Below, piece after piece: positions 45,960 through 57,986 of a stretch of 64,000 nucleotides of DNA; within the stretch, counting starts at the first letter, position 1, and each line of letters starts with the position of its first letter. The position numbers and the translations under genes are program-made. Origin of the DNA: Ampelocalamus luodianensis (Eukaryota > Streptophyta > Magnoliopsida > Poales > Poaceae). The notes under the pieces are model-generated. The model made no database searches. It saw only the letters and a list, made by a program, of their open reading frames with translations, and was not told the DNA's origin. The stretch is taken from contig CM070632.1 of assembly GCA_036346255.1 (NCBI GenBank), positions 35,800,657 to 35,864,656 on the forward strand, in the 5' to 3' direction.

Positions 45960-47570
45960 ATCGAGTGGCCGCAACCTCAACGTTCGCGATGTCAACCTCC
46001 ACGGTGCCCGCCTCGAGTGGGGCGGTCAGATGAGGTCCCAGCGGCGTCGTCCGGACTGCCGACCTCTCCTTCAGGTTGTTCATTTATCACATGGCAATTC
46101 TTGAAGGTATGCCCGGACTCCTTACAAATAGAGCACTTCTTTGTACGACGCCCGACTTCTACTTCATCCATGTCGTTCCTGATACACCGTCTGTGTCGCT
46201 AGCCAACCTTTCCCTTTAGTCTATCAATGTCCATGACTCAAATCAGTTGTTCCTAGGTAGAATGGCCGGTGAAATGGCCAACCACGCTGTAACCATATAG
46301 CTCTACATTCCAGGTTTACATCACCTCTTCCTTGGTAAAATATTCAGAAAAGTATTGGCCAGGATATTGCGCCACCGTCGAACATACGGCCATCACATGT
46401 GTATAGCCAATGCAGAAGACGTGAGTTGTTACAAGTGCATATGCAACTAGCGTGGCAAAGCGTGCACTCGTAGATGATCCTCTTGTGGTTCGTATCATGA
46501 TGTCCTTTTTTCCTGCAAAGTACCTCGAAGCGAAGCTCCCTTATGCTCATCTTGAATGCCCTGTGCATCTCACTCTTTTTGCTCTTCTCCTCCATGTACT
46601 TGGTGATTATAGCGAAGTACAGTACTCTGCCATTTGCCATAGAGAGCGATGCATTGTTGCTTCGGTCAACAAAGTACTTTGTGGTACCACGCAGAATTGC
46701 CTCCACAATACCAACCAAAGGGAGGCACCTCACACCGCTCATGACCCAATTGTACACCTCAACTAGATTTGTTGTCATGAAACCATACCGAGCACCATCC
46801 TTGTCATGTAGCAATGACAACTTCACCTTAGGCTCGTGATCAATCCAGTTTGAGAAGTATTTCACCTGCCCCCATCTTCCTCATCACAATAGGACCATCT
46901 GTGGATAACTCGGGCAATACCTTGGGGAGATTGTCAGTGCTTGTAGCGGGTTTTTTCGTTGTCTCCCTTCTATGCGTCCTCGTCCGCTCATCCAAAAATT
47001 TTCAAAGTGCATCAAACTTTCTCTACTGATTATGGTTGCACAATCGCTTGAAAAGGTTCATCAAGTTCTTGTTATGAAACAAGACCCAAAATTTGACAGC
47101 CTCCTACACTACCTCTTTGCATTTGTACATGGCTCCTTGCCTGACCTCGTTCTGGTGGTACTCTCACGGTACACAAGATCCTCCGTCCACTACGAGATTG
47201 TCGAATTGGTGTGTGTTCCACTCGGATGGGACTACATGTTGTTCTCTACCATCCTCGTCATCGAATCATTCATCTTCCGACAATACCATTAACTTTGTAT
47301 TGGTCTTCGAGTGACATTCTCGTCTTGGTCTTCGAGTGACATTCTTTGAACTAGGACTTTGGTCTCCTCACCTTTGTCAGCAATCCCATTAACTTCCCGA
47401 ACCAAAGGAGCTTCTTTGACTCTGTCTTCATCGATAACATCAGCAACTCCCCGATATTCAGCTATTATGTGTGCTGCGCTGTGGCTGAAGTCCCCAACTT
47501 CTTCTTCGGCATCACCACTGCCTACTTCTTGTGTCAACTGTAGATGCAGGAATGGTCTTGGCATATACCT
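45960..47570 (-). pseudogene. Degenerate MULE (MuDR-type) transposase
   Basis: On the minus strand the N-terminal part (VLVQRMSLEDQDENVTRRP at about 47289-47370) is followed by a 173-codon open stretch (46344-46865) with WIDHEPKVKLSLLHD and NLVEVYNWVMSGVRCLPLV, typical of the end of MULE transposases. A damaged SWIM-type zinc finger (CTCN, then THVMAVC in another frame, near 46390-46440) follows. The end is a zinc knuckle C-X2-C-X4-H-X4-C at 46093-46135 (CSICKESGHTFKNC). The catalytic DDE core is not recognisable between the N- and C-terminal parts. Frameshifts and stops are frequent. Terminal inverted repeats were not defined; motifs TCGCCATT near 45573 and near 48250 may belong to the ends. 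Confidence 0.75.
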
Positions 47571-48390
47571 GGGCCAGAAGGACCAAATCCCACCCTTGCT
47601 CCCTTGCTCCCTTGCCCTGCGTGTGTATGACTATCATGACCTTATTCCCTTTAGCTGCACTAACTCCCAACATGTGCCCTATGGTACTCGGTTGGCAAGG
47701 CAGCTCAATTTCAGATCGTATACAACATGGTCCAACTCAAATGTGTAGAACAACCACCACATCACAGTGCCCCATGTATGCTGCTCTGGTCTTGTTAGAA
47801 CAAATTTTGAAATAACGCAAATCAACCCCCTTTGGACCATGCATAACAGTCCCTTGATCGTAGTAAATTTTGAAATTGATTACGCCCGATATATTCGACG
47901 TACTGTACCATAAACAAGATTTTCACGATTAACCACATATCTAAAACTAAACTACACACCAAAAAGGATGTACTACAACATACTAAACTATGAAACCATT
48001 CATATCAAACTATGTAACCCATTTAGTTAAAAAAAAATACCTACAAGGTGGACAAGTAGATGGGCAACGCTTCGCTAGCTCCTCTCCTCCCCTCAACTTC
48101 TCTCTGCTCTTCTCCCTTCCCTCCCCTCTCTCTTTTTCCTGAATAAAAGTGAATTTTGCTTGATTTTTTGGGGTCTTTTATAGATGAGGTTGTGTTGCCA
48201 TTTGGAATAGTGATTGGAACTTGCTGGGCCCCTATCGCTATTTCGAATGGCGATTTGCCTAAATTTTAATATTAAAAAAATATCTACAAGGTGGCATGCT
48301 GAACCCTACCTCTACAAAACCTCATCCAACCCACTAAACTCCAGCCCTTTCTCTTCTCATCTACTTACACTTGTGTGATAACTCTACTAG
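47571..48390. other. Probable remainder of the MULE, no gene seen
   Basis: AT-rich with C/T-rich tracts near 48070-48140. A motif AATACCTACAAGGTGG at about 48039 recurs as AATATCTACAAGGTGG at about 48279. No frame is supported. Confidence 0.4.
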
Positions 48391-48395
48391 GTATC

Positions 48396-48680
48396 ATGTC
48401 TCAGTCGTCTAGTTCAACGAGCCGAAGAGCGGTGGCGTCGGCGAATGATAGGCGTGTGAACTGCCCGAACCACAGGGTCCAAACAAATATCATGTACTCC
48501 AACAACGAAGAGAATAGGGGCGTGTCTTCTACAAGTGTTTGTATTTCTCATTGAGTTTGATTTCCGCGAATGCTGATATTTGCATATGGTCCCATGGTAA
48601 ACATGCCACCTGCAGACGAGCACTTGGGTAGGATTCTTAACCACCTGAAGTGGCTCAAGAAACTTATGTGTGTGTATCCT
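48396..48680 (+). pseudogene. GRF-type zinc-finger-like fragment
   Basis: The ATG at 48396 opens a serine-rich start (MSQSSSSTSRRAV) followed by NCPNHRVQTN. After a one-base frame change near 48515 come FYKC and, after a possible short intron, ICIWSHG. The order C-P-x-H ... F-Y-x-C ... C-x-(F/I)-W fits a GRF zinc finger, a small plant and transposon-associated nucleic-acid-binding domain. A later piece (ILNHLKWLKKLM near 48634-48668) may be its C-terminal helix. It is broken and its product cannot be assured. Confidence 0.4.
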
Positions 48681-48899
48681 ACTGGTAGTGTGTTCAATAT
48701 GTATGAAGTAATAGTCATTGTCTGCATAAGGGATTTATGTATGAACGATATTTGTATGCTTGTTTATGAATTACAAAATGTCTTTAACTTTTGGCTACCG
48801 AATCTGTATGAATGTAACATGACAAGGGACAATTACATTAGAAAATGAGACTTGAATACCGCAATGAAATTAAACTGTGTACCCAGGTTCATCTCAAAT

Positions 48900-49278
48900 G
48901 GAAAAGACCACACACTACCACCACCTTTCCATACCAAAATGATCAAACTCTGTCACGCCACCTTTTGAGACAGAAATGACCACACACCTTTTTTGTCCGA
49001 AAAGATCGCACCCTGTCACGCCACACACCACAACCTTTTTAGACAGAAATGACAACACACTGCGATGCTACCTTTTCAGACCGAAATAACCACTCTCCAC
49101 GTCGCCTTTTCAGATTGAAAAGACCGCACCCTTTCACGCCACACACTACCACCTTTTCAAATCAAAATAACAACACACTACAATACTACCTTTTCGGACC
49201 AAAATGACCACACTTTTATCACGCCACCTTTTCAGACCAAAAAGATCGCAACCTGTCACGCCACACACTGCCACCTTC
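48900..49278. repeat. Minisatellite, about 120-bp period with about 40-bp subunits
   Basis: Three diverged copies of a unit containing AAAAGATCGCACCCTGTCACGC, CCACCTTTTCAGACC and AAATGACCACAC follow each other; within each, the CCTTTT-CAGACC-AAA motif recurs every about 40 bases. The repeats are degenerate and carry stops in all frames. Confidence 0.75.
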
Positions 49279-49356
49279 TTGTATTGAGTAGGTAGTACTC
49301 ACCTCACTTCCGCACTACCCCCATCCGCACCACCACAGCTAACACTTCACTCCAAC

Positions 49357-49820
49357 TTGTTTCGCATAATAGAGAGGAAGGAGGAAAACATTAAGTCGGC
49401 CTTGGAGATGTCAGACTACTATACGAAGATGCTGCGGAAGCACAAGTGGCCTGCCGAGAAGGCTAAAACCTACCCAGATTGTTATATGAAGGATGCATCG
49501 GTACCACCAAAGCTTCCACACCCGCAGTGTGTGTACAAAGAACCGGCTTGGATCATTCAATCCATACACCCGGCGACAGCCGCCCGAGCGTACTATATGT
49601 GTGGGAATATCTTCGTAAGATAATCTTACACACACATTGATTTTTTCACATCTTATGTTGCATTCCACATATCGCTAACTTCATCCATGTATAATGACAG
49701 TCGGAGATGCATTGCAACTTCTTCCAATGGAGCGACAGCCCAGACATGTACAATAGGGTGTTCATTGAGCAGAAGTACATGTTCAACTACGAAAAACGAC
49801 CCGAGGTCTTCACCCGCTGA
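49357..49820 (+). CDS. Possible two-exon GRF-zinc-finger-like protein, 125 aa
   Basis: Exon 1 is 49357-49614, ending at a GTAAG donor; exon 2 is 49701-49820 after a GACAG acceptor, in phase 0. The N-terminal half is charged and helical (IIERKEENIKSALEM). The second half reads CVYKEPAWIIQ, HPATAARAYYMC, then CNFFQWSD across the junction, which fits a GRF-type zinc finger (C ... H ... C ... C-x-F-F-x-W). The stop TGA at 49818 is followed by more plausible coding sequence in frame (YVLNPIEKAPVEPKK), so the protein may be truncated. I know of no specific function. It could be a transposon-associated gene. Confidence 0.4.
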
Positions 49821-50245
49821 AAACCTTACGTACTCAACCCTATTGAAAAGGCACCGGTGGAACCCAAGAAACTAGGGTCGTGGTGGATGACTCCCAAATG
49901 TGAATTCGGATCACTAGATGTGCAATGTAAACCCACAATTTTCCATCTAAATGGCTGCTCAAATCGAGACAACAATTACATCAGGTTGAAACAAAAAAAA
50001 TCCAAGGAAAAAAATGACACGTATAGATAGGAAACAAATCGAATAATGGTAAAACCACATTTATATGCTCGAATACGAATACAAATCGAATATCATAACA
50101 AATACAAATTTGAGCCAAATATCTACTTAATTCTATCTGATCCAAATATCCTAGGAAATTTCTGCGTTCCAAACGGGGCCTAATTTGGTGTAATAATTAG
50201 GCCCCGGGGTGCTTGGCCTCTTTGCATATCATCATGCATCGATTT
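49821..50245. other. AT-rich spacer with a short perfect hairpin
   Basis: Apart from an inverted repeat GGGGCCTAATT (50175-50185) and AATTAGGCCCC (50195-50205) near the edge of the next element, nothing is recognised. The hairpin could be the end of a MITE. Confidence 0.4.
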
Positions 50246-53200
50246 TGTCACAGCCCCAACTATTAAAATGGATTATAATGCATCTCACTAACATGCATTA
50301 TCAAATTCAAATCATTTCATAATATAGTACTTGGAAAATCTCATTTCATATAAACATACACTTCAAATTTCAGTTTTCTTTTAGCATCGGTAATAAAAAA
50401 TTGTGATCATCATATGGAATCAATTTATTTAAATACTACATTAATTCTCATGAATAAATATAATTTTTCCAAAAATTTTGGGACTAGTTTGAACTTAGTT
50501 AAAATTCAAACAACATTCATAGACATACAACATGTTTGAATTTAAATGTCACAAATTTTAATTTGAACAGTGGGTTTTCATAATTTTTATGGGAACTATA
50601 TCTTCCCAGGAACCCCCACGAATTATTTGAGGATTTTATGAAATTTATTTCTATTTATAAAGCTCTGGTCAAAGTAGTAAATCTAATTTAATTCTCAGTC
50701 AAACTCAACCCTAATCGGCTAGCAGTGTTCCTCTGACTCGAGTCCGACTCGGCGACTGGACTCAACCCAACCGCCTAATTGCACCGCATGAGAGCCATCC
50801 GATGGAAGAACCAACGCCCCAGATTGCGTACCGTTTCAACCCCGCCGATCGTCCTTTCTTTTAAACCCGAGACGTTCAGATGCGATCCAACGGCCTGTGA
50901 TGACCCACTCACTTGGACTCGCGCGCACGTTGTGGCACTGACGCCTTGGGCCCGCCTTGTCAGTTTTGCCTCCTACCTCGCTGCAGCCCTCAGAGCCAGC
51001 GCTCCACGCGCCCGAGCGATTCCGACGCGCACCAGAACGGCGCCAGGCACACCGTGGATCCGCCGCGGCCGTTGACCATTCCAGAGCTTCCTCACCTAAC
51101 GCCGTTTCCGTTTCCGTCCTCACTTCGGCTTAAGACCCCCTCCATGCCCACCTTTACCCCTCACCTCTTCTCTGTTGACTGAGAAGGGGGAGGCTAGCTG
51201 GAGCTCCGTACACGGGTAAGCTCCAGTCCGGTGGCTCCTCCTCTCTTCCTGTTCAATGCCTTTCCCATTTTTCCTAACCTCGGCTCCTCTCGTACCTTGT
51301 AGCTTGCCGACCGTTGTCGTGCTACCGGTGACATCCAGAGCGTGCCCCGAAGGACCTTGCCGTGTTTCCTTCACCTCCGGTGAGTATTATCATCGCCTGA
51401 ATGCGTCACCAGGTGCCTCTATGCTTAGTATTGATTTCCCCTCAATCAATTCATTCGATGCTTCACAGGATCTCTCATATTTAGAAGTTTATCTTTTGTC
51501 GGCCGCCGACTTTGCTCTTCGTCTCCAGCTCCGGCCGGTAAGGCTTTCCCTGATTTCTCTCATTCCTACCATCTCATCTCCATACCTCACTTAAGCGTGT
51601 CCAACCGCTACTTGCTTTTCTACCTCTCCAGAGCGGCCTTTCCACGTGAACCGCAACTGCCGCTGTGGACCTCGCCGCGCCCAGGTGCCACCGGAGCTGA
51701 AGACGAAGGCCCTAGGTTCCCCTGCACCTCCTTCGACGTCGCCGTAACCGCAGAAGCCTTTCTTTGGTGTCGATTGTCCCTGGAGGAGCCTCTACCTCGA
51801 GCCCTCCTGATATCCGCACACGCCTCCTCGCTCAACTCGCGCCGCCCGCCACCGTGCCTCTTCACCGAAAGCCACCACCGGAAGGTAGCTCTTACTAATG
51901 TCCTTCCGTTTTAGCGGGTACACCGCGCTCTCCATCCTTCCCTCGCCGCCGGCGAGTGCGGCGACGCCGCGGCGAGCCGAGAACGTTGTCGGTTTTGACA
52001 ACCGAAAACAGTGTAATTGCCGGATTAGCTTAATCTAATGACGTGGCTTAGTGAGGTTTAGAGTCACTGACTTGTGGGCCCTAGGTTAGTCTAAGTGGAT
52101 GCGCATTTCGTTAAACATGTTTTCACCTGAGGGAAAACGCACCCCTAGCTTGCTCAGCACGAGTTTTCGTTTTGATTGTTTGAAAACGTAATCTGTGAAA
52201 TACGCCTTCGGCTTGTTCCGGCCGAGCCAAGTCGCTTTGACTGGGTCAAGCCCTGACCTGGCCCCGCACGTCAGCGACTGCGGCTAGCGCGTGGCCGGTA
52301 GGAAAAGTAGTAAATACTTTATGAAATTCGAAATCAGTTAATTTGCACACTGAAAAATATGTATAACTTCTAAAATGCATAACTAAATCATTTTAACTCC
52401 AAAATGGGTGAAACCACTTCTGATAATTTTCATATTTAATGAACTTTATATCAAAATTGGTTTCAACCTTGTCTCTATAGCAGAGAGCTTTATTTGGAGA
52501 TTAATCCATTAAAACCATTATTTGTACAATAGAAAAGGATGATAACTTCAAAAATGCATAAGTAATTATTGGAAACTCCAAAAAAACAGTGAGACCACTT
52601 TTGATAATTTTCATTTTCAGTGAACTTAATTCTAAAAATGGTCTCCATATTACCTCTGTCACAGAAACTATATTTGGGAGAATATAATCTTTAACTCCAT
52701 TATTGTTACACTATAAAAGGCTGATAACTTTGAAAATACATAACTAAAACATAAAAACTCCAAAAAAGACAAACCCCAACTGTTTTGGACTTGTATTAAT
52801 ATTACCTATTTACCTATGTAATCCTTTACACCACCACTATTCTACAAATTTTGGCCAAATAATTAAATTACATGACTTAAGGTTTAATGAAACCTGAATT
52901 TCAAAATAGCATAACTTCCAATTCCTAACTCCAAATGGAATAATTCTTTTACCTAAATCCATCTAAAATCATGACCTAACTACTGTAGAAAAATCATGCA
53001 TTTTTTAGCATTTTGGTTTTTGAGTTGTTTTCTCGGTATTTATTTGATGTTATAATTATATAGATCCCTAGCATATTGATATCTACACTTACGCTACCGA
53101 GAGTGAGCAGCTACTGTACCAGCAAGGCAAGCATCATTTGAACTTTCTTTTGCATCATATTTGATCCCAGTTTTGGTTAAGTTAGTGCAATGATAATTGC

Positions 53201-54956
53201 TTGCATGCTATTTTGATTATGTAAATATTTTTGTGATGTGTAGTCTAGTTATGTCCTATGCTTGAGGTTAATCTTGAATTATGCCAGTACCTACATGCTT
53301 AAGATAGGATGTGATGATTATTGAATATGGGTTGCTTAGTCATGCAAGTCTAGATACGGTAGTTTGATTGTCGGGGCTAACCCGACAATTATGGGAAACA
53401 CATACTTACCTCTTTATACTTTAATTCAGATATTCGTATCTGTGTTATGAGCAAAAATTTGTCATTTTAAAATGAGATTTGGTCTGGACAAGTGTTGGTT
53501 AGTGATGGTGCTTTGTGCACGAGCATTGGGTAAGTGGAAGGACTTGTCTGGACAATTGAGGACCGAACTTTGGTAACGTCGTTAATTCAAGTACACTCGT
53601 GCTGCCACACGCGGGTTGGGAGCCGTATGGTTAAGTAGGGGGAGGGTTTTATTGTGTTAAGTCCCATGGTGGTGTAAGGGGCATAGCGACCGTGAAATCC
53701 TATGTTCCTTAGGAGCCGATGTAATCCTTTATAGTGTGCAAGGGAGCACCAATTTTACTTGTTTTGATTGCATCGGTATGTCCAATATAACTTGTGAGCC
53801 CCGGCAAGTGCTATCGATGCTTGTACTAGGCAAGGAACCATCTCACAAGGGGAATTAGCTCAATAGGGCTTTCTTCTTGAAAATGATCAGATCTTGATTT
53901 ACCCCGACATACCATAGGAAGTGTGCTATTTCAGAGGCCTCTGGAGGCTTACGGGCTAATCAAGTCGTGTGGGTAAAGTAGTACACCCCTGCAGGGTATC
54001 AATCTATTCGAATAGCCGTGTCCACAGTTATGGACAACCGCTTGAGTTCGGGAGTTACTATTGTTAGACTTTTAATTAAAATTGTGGTTGAACTTGATAT
54101 TCGTCATGAATGGGATGTTCATGTGTTTAGTACATCAAAGTGGGCTGCCACTTTGGTCTTTGCATGATTCAATTGTTTATTACTGAAATGCTTTACTATA
54201 TGCTTTACTTCTACTTCAAAGCTGATTTTAAATGGGCACATAAAAAACTAGTATGTGTAGGATGTTAATCGTTGCGTCTCTTTCGCAAAACTAAACCAAT
54301 ATGAGCCATCCTTTGAATGATCCTTATGCATAACTACTTTTATTTGTGTAAGACTTGCGAGTACACTTGTACTCAGCCGGATGTTTCTTGGCCTTTTCAG
54401 TGAGGAAGATTATGAGTCCGCGATCTTGTTAGTGTTGACTTGGGTGACACTAACGAGTAGTGTGCTATCATTTAACCCCGATCGGTTGTCGATGGGTGAT
54501 GGGCATACCACTCTGGTCTTTTGCTTTATTTATTTGCTTCCGCTGCTACTTGATACTTTACTTTGAATTTGGCGGTCGGCCGTATGTAATAAGTCGAGAC
54601 TTTGACTATTATGCGGTATGTCTTTTGATCTCTTGTTGTATCGTTGTATGGATGTAATCAACGTTGGATGAGGGTATGAGTATATTGGTCGTTGATCTTG
54701 GGAGCCAATATAAGTCATACTCGTTGTTGATAATTCCCAATTAACTCACTAAGTGTAGTGCTTGAATCGAAGAGAATCGACAATCATGTAGCGCTCGCAA
54801 AGGAGCAGCGCGCATGATCGTTGAGGCTCTAGTATTCGGCTAAGCCTCTCACTTGGATAGAGTTAAATTGGAATTCATTTACCGGAGACCCGTGATTATG
54901 TCCCTAAGACATTGTCTAATCCCGGTCTTATGGAGATAATTACCGGGGTCCCCACA
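50246..54956 (+). mobile_element. Giant solo LTR H, 4.7 kb
   Basis: It starts TGTCACAGCCCC, ends GGTCCCCACA, and is flanked by GATTT at 50241-50245 and 54957-54961. It has the same block order as B, C and F (GC-rich middle at about 50700-52010, AT-rich at 52320-53000, CCAGCAAGGCAAGCATCATTTG near 53118, CTATTCGAATAGCC near 54003), but is the most diverged. There is no internal region, so it is a solo LTR. Confidence 0.9.
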
Positions 54957-54961
54957 GATTT

Positions 54962-55202
54962 AGTAGGGGAAAAAGGAAGGAAAAGAAGTCGTTGGAGAGT
55001 GTTGGATACTTTGGACGCGTGAGAAAGAAAAGGCCTTGGAGGCTAGGGCCAGTCAGGCCTACGGATCTAGCTCGACTCACATGAGTTGGAATCGTCGTAC
55101 AAACATCGTAACCAAAAGATCGTGTGTGAAGCATAACCAAGCATACAGAGAGAGAAAATATACTTCTCTTTCTAACACTTCTGGTTTAACAGCAGCCTAG
55201 AG
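54962..55202. other. Unassigned sequence
   Basis: Purine-rich sequence between solo LTR H and the short copia element. No frame or repeat is recognised. Confidence 0.35.
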
Positions 55203-57320
55203 CGTTGAGAGGTGGCTCATATCCTAACCTACTAGGACTTGGGGGTTAGGACTTGGAGAAATGTGTTACAAAGATTCCTATATCAATCCTAATAGGATTA
55301 AGATTTCCACTTCTCTTTGGAAGAGAACTAAGGGGCACTATAAAGCCACGAGGAGTGGTTATGGAGAACCTAAGCCAGAAACCAACTCATCCAAAGCAAT
55401 AGATGCACGAGAGGATTAGAGTCTATGTTATTCTTTACCACTAGATTCTTATATAGCGCAAGCGTTAGGTGGCACAAGATCAAGATCACTATCAACGATG
55501 TGGAGATAAGTAGAGAAATTTGACGTCATAGGAAATTTCAACATGTGGTAATGTGTGGTGAAGGATGTCCTAATCTAACAAGAGTTAATCAATACTCTTG
55601 AAGGGGATAGACCGGAAAAGACGTCTATTGAATAATGGAATATGATGGAGCGGAAGGCTATCAGTACAACCTGTCTATGTCTCTTCGATGAGGTAAAGTA
55701 CTCGGTGATCAAGAAGAATTCACTAAATAAATTATGGAGTGACTTAAAAGAATTATATATGGCAAAGTCGCTGACAAACTAGTGGGTGCTAAAGCGGCAA
55801 CTATACGGGTTGCACATGGAGGAAGGTACATGATTCGTTGACCATCTCAATGTCTTCAATAAGCTTATCACACAGTTGACTAGTGTGGATGAGAAAATTG
55901 ACGAGAACAACAAGGTATGGTATCATCTCTATCACCATTATGGGAGCAATTGATAATGAATATTCTCGTCGGTAAAAGCACTCTCAACTTCAATGAGGTA
56001 GTGGTATATCTATTAGAGGAGTCCTTGAAAAAACCATCAGATTCTTCATCCTCAAGTGATTAAGTATTGGTTATCATAGGTGTTGCAATCAAAAGCAAAA
56101 GTCACAGGAAGAAACAGGGCAAGAGCAAGGACACACGCGTATACTATTTATGTGACGAGGAATGTTATATTATAAAGGATTGTTTGAGTTTGAAGCAAAC
56201 GAGGGGTGCATGCTCAGTTGCAGTAGCAAAAGATGATTCAGACGTATTAGTCATCAGTCAATCAGGTACTTCTCATGGATAGATATTAGATGTAGTTTGT
56301 TGCTTCCATATATGTTTGGTGACGGAGATGTTCGACGAAGGATCTCTACATCCGGCGTATGGAACTATTCACTTCGCAGATTACAAAGAATATGCAATTA
56401 CTAAGGTAGGAATAGTTACATTGGAGACATATGATGAACTACATCGCATATTGGCGGGAGATCGATATGTTCTCAGCTTAAAAAAACCTAATATGTGTGA
56501 GGTAAATCACTTCAAGGTAGAGTCAGGAGAATTACTTGCAAATGATAGGTAATCATGAAAAGTATCTGGAGTAATAGAGGATATCGATTAATGAGTAATC
56601 TTCAGGGAAGAGCAACCAATGGGAGGTCAGATAAAAATCATGATCAAGAGAAGGAAACTGTGTCATCATCGACAGGTACTTAGATCTCATCTGCAAGTAT
56701 GTGCGGAACTACAAAGATGGTTGTAAAATCTAGCAAGCACAAAGGCGAATGTGCGAGTTGTTGAAAGAGGGAAGACGTGATGGGACCAACCACGCGATAC
56801 CGACGAGCAGGTTGAGCTCAAAGGCGGTACAAACCTATGACATGGAGGGCTACAGGAATAGGAGGTGTGGTTAACCAAACTACATAACGAATGAAATCTC
56901 AGGTGAAGGGTTTAGGCAAGCTAGCTTGGACACCAACACACACATTGCGGTGATATGCATGAGCCCCTATAGTGGGGCACTCCCATAGGTGAGAGGGAAA
57001 AAAGTGGTGTTGACTTAAAGCGAGTTCTTAGAGGAGCATGGTAACTTCAACGGATTAGAGTTAAGGTGGAGATTGTTGAGAGGTGACTTATATCCTAACC
57101 TATTAGGACATGGAGAGGTGTACTTCAAGGATTCTTATATGAATCTTAATAGGATTAGGATTCCCACTTCTCCTTGAGAACTATGAGGTACTATATAAAG
57201 CCATGAAGGGTGGTCATTTAGAACTCAGGCCACAAACTAACTCATCTAAAGCAACAGGGGCACGAGATGATTAGAGACTAGATTATTTTTTAGCACTAGA
57301 TTTTTGTATAAGAAATGATT
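55203..57320 (+). mobile_element. Short Ty1/copia element without pol, degenerate
   Basis: Direct repeats at about 55203-55460 and 57074-57320 share GTTGAGAGGTG(G/A)CT, CTAATAGGATTA, AAAGCCA and CACTAGATT, and are about 75-80% alike by eye. The second is preceded by the purine run AAGGTGGAGAT, as at a copia 3' LTR, and holds TATATAAAG near 57191. The 1.6-kb interior carries broken Gag-like sequence (VDHLNVFNKLITQLTSVDEKI near 55845-55900) and a knuckle-like segment (YYLCDEECYIIKDC near 56141-56182). No integrase, RT or RNase H motif is seen. LTR outer limits are approximate and no target duplication was found. Confidence 0.6.
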
Positions 57321-57986
57321 CGAGGGTCCTAAACGGTTCAAGTTGTGTGAGTGACAATTCCTTATGCTCTTTTAAGGTTATGCTTAAGGAATTTGCGGTT
57401 GCCGATTGTTTCGGCTTTCTCTACATGGTTCATCTACCTTGTTCTTAATACTATGCCCGTTCATGCTGTATCTCGCAACTTCGATCCGATTTAAATACTG
57501 CTAAAAGTAAGAGAGGTTATCAGATTATAACATGGAGAGTAGACAAATATAAAAGTATGCCGCATCATGTAGACAACACAGATTGACTAGGCATCAACGT
57601 CGAACTAAAAAAAAGAAGCAAAAATAGGTTTGAGATCATTCCCATTTTCATTTCGAACGCTGAACAACCAGCTTTGGTAAGCACCGTTACACAGCTAGTA
57701 ATGATCAGAGTTCAAAAAACTTTCTACCATCTACAACTACACTAACAACAGAATTTCTTCAAAAAAGCCAATCAAACTTCCACAAGGTACAATAGAGGCT
57801 TAATGTACGCAAATCGTGGAAATTTTTGTATTTCTGGCCCTGTAGCTCGTTTTAATTTCAAAACTAGCCCTCGTTCATCGTAATTTACAAATATGGCCTC
57901 CATACAGTAGCGGTACCGCGGAAACTGAGGGCGGCAGCCACCTGCCCCCGCCCCGGGCGCGGTAGGCTGGCTGCCCCCAGCCCCGA
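57321..57986. other. Unassigned intergenic sequence
   Basis: AT-rich to about 57900, then a short GC-rich end with GCCCCCGCCCCGGGCGCGG just before element E. No gene is supported. Confidence 0.4.
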
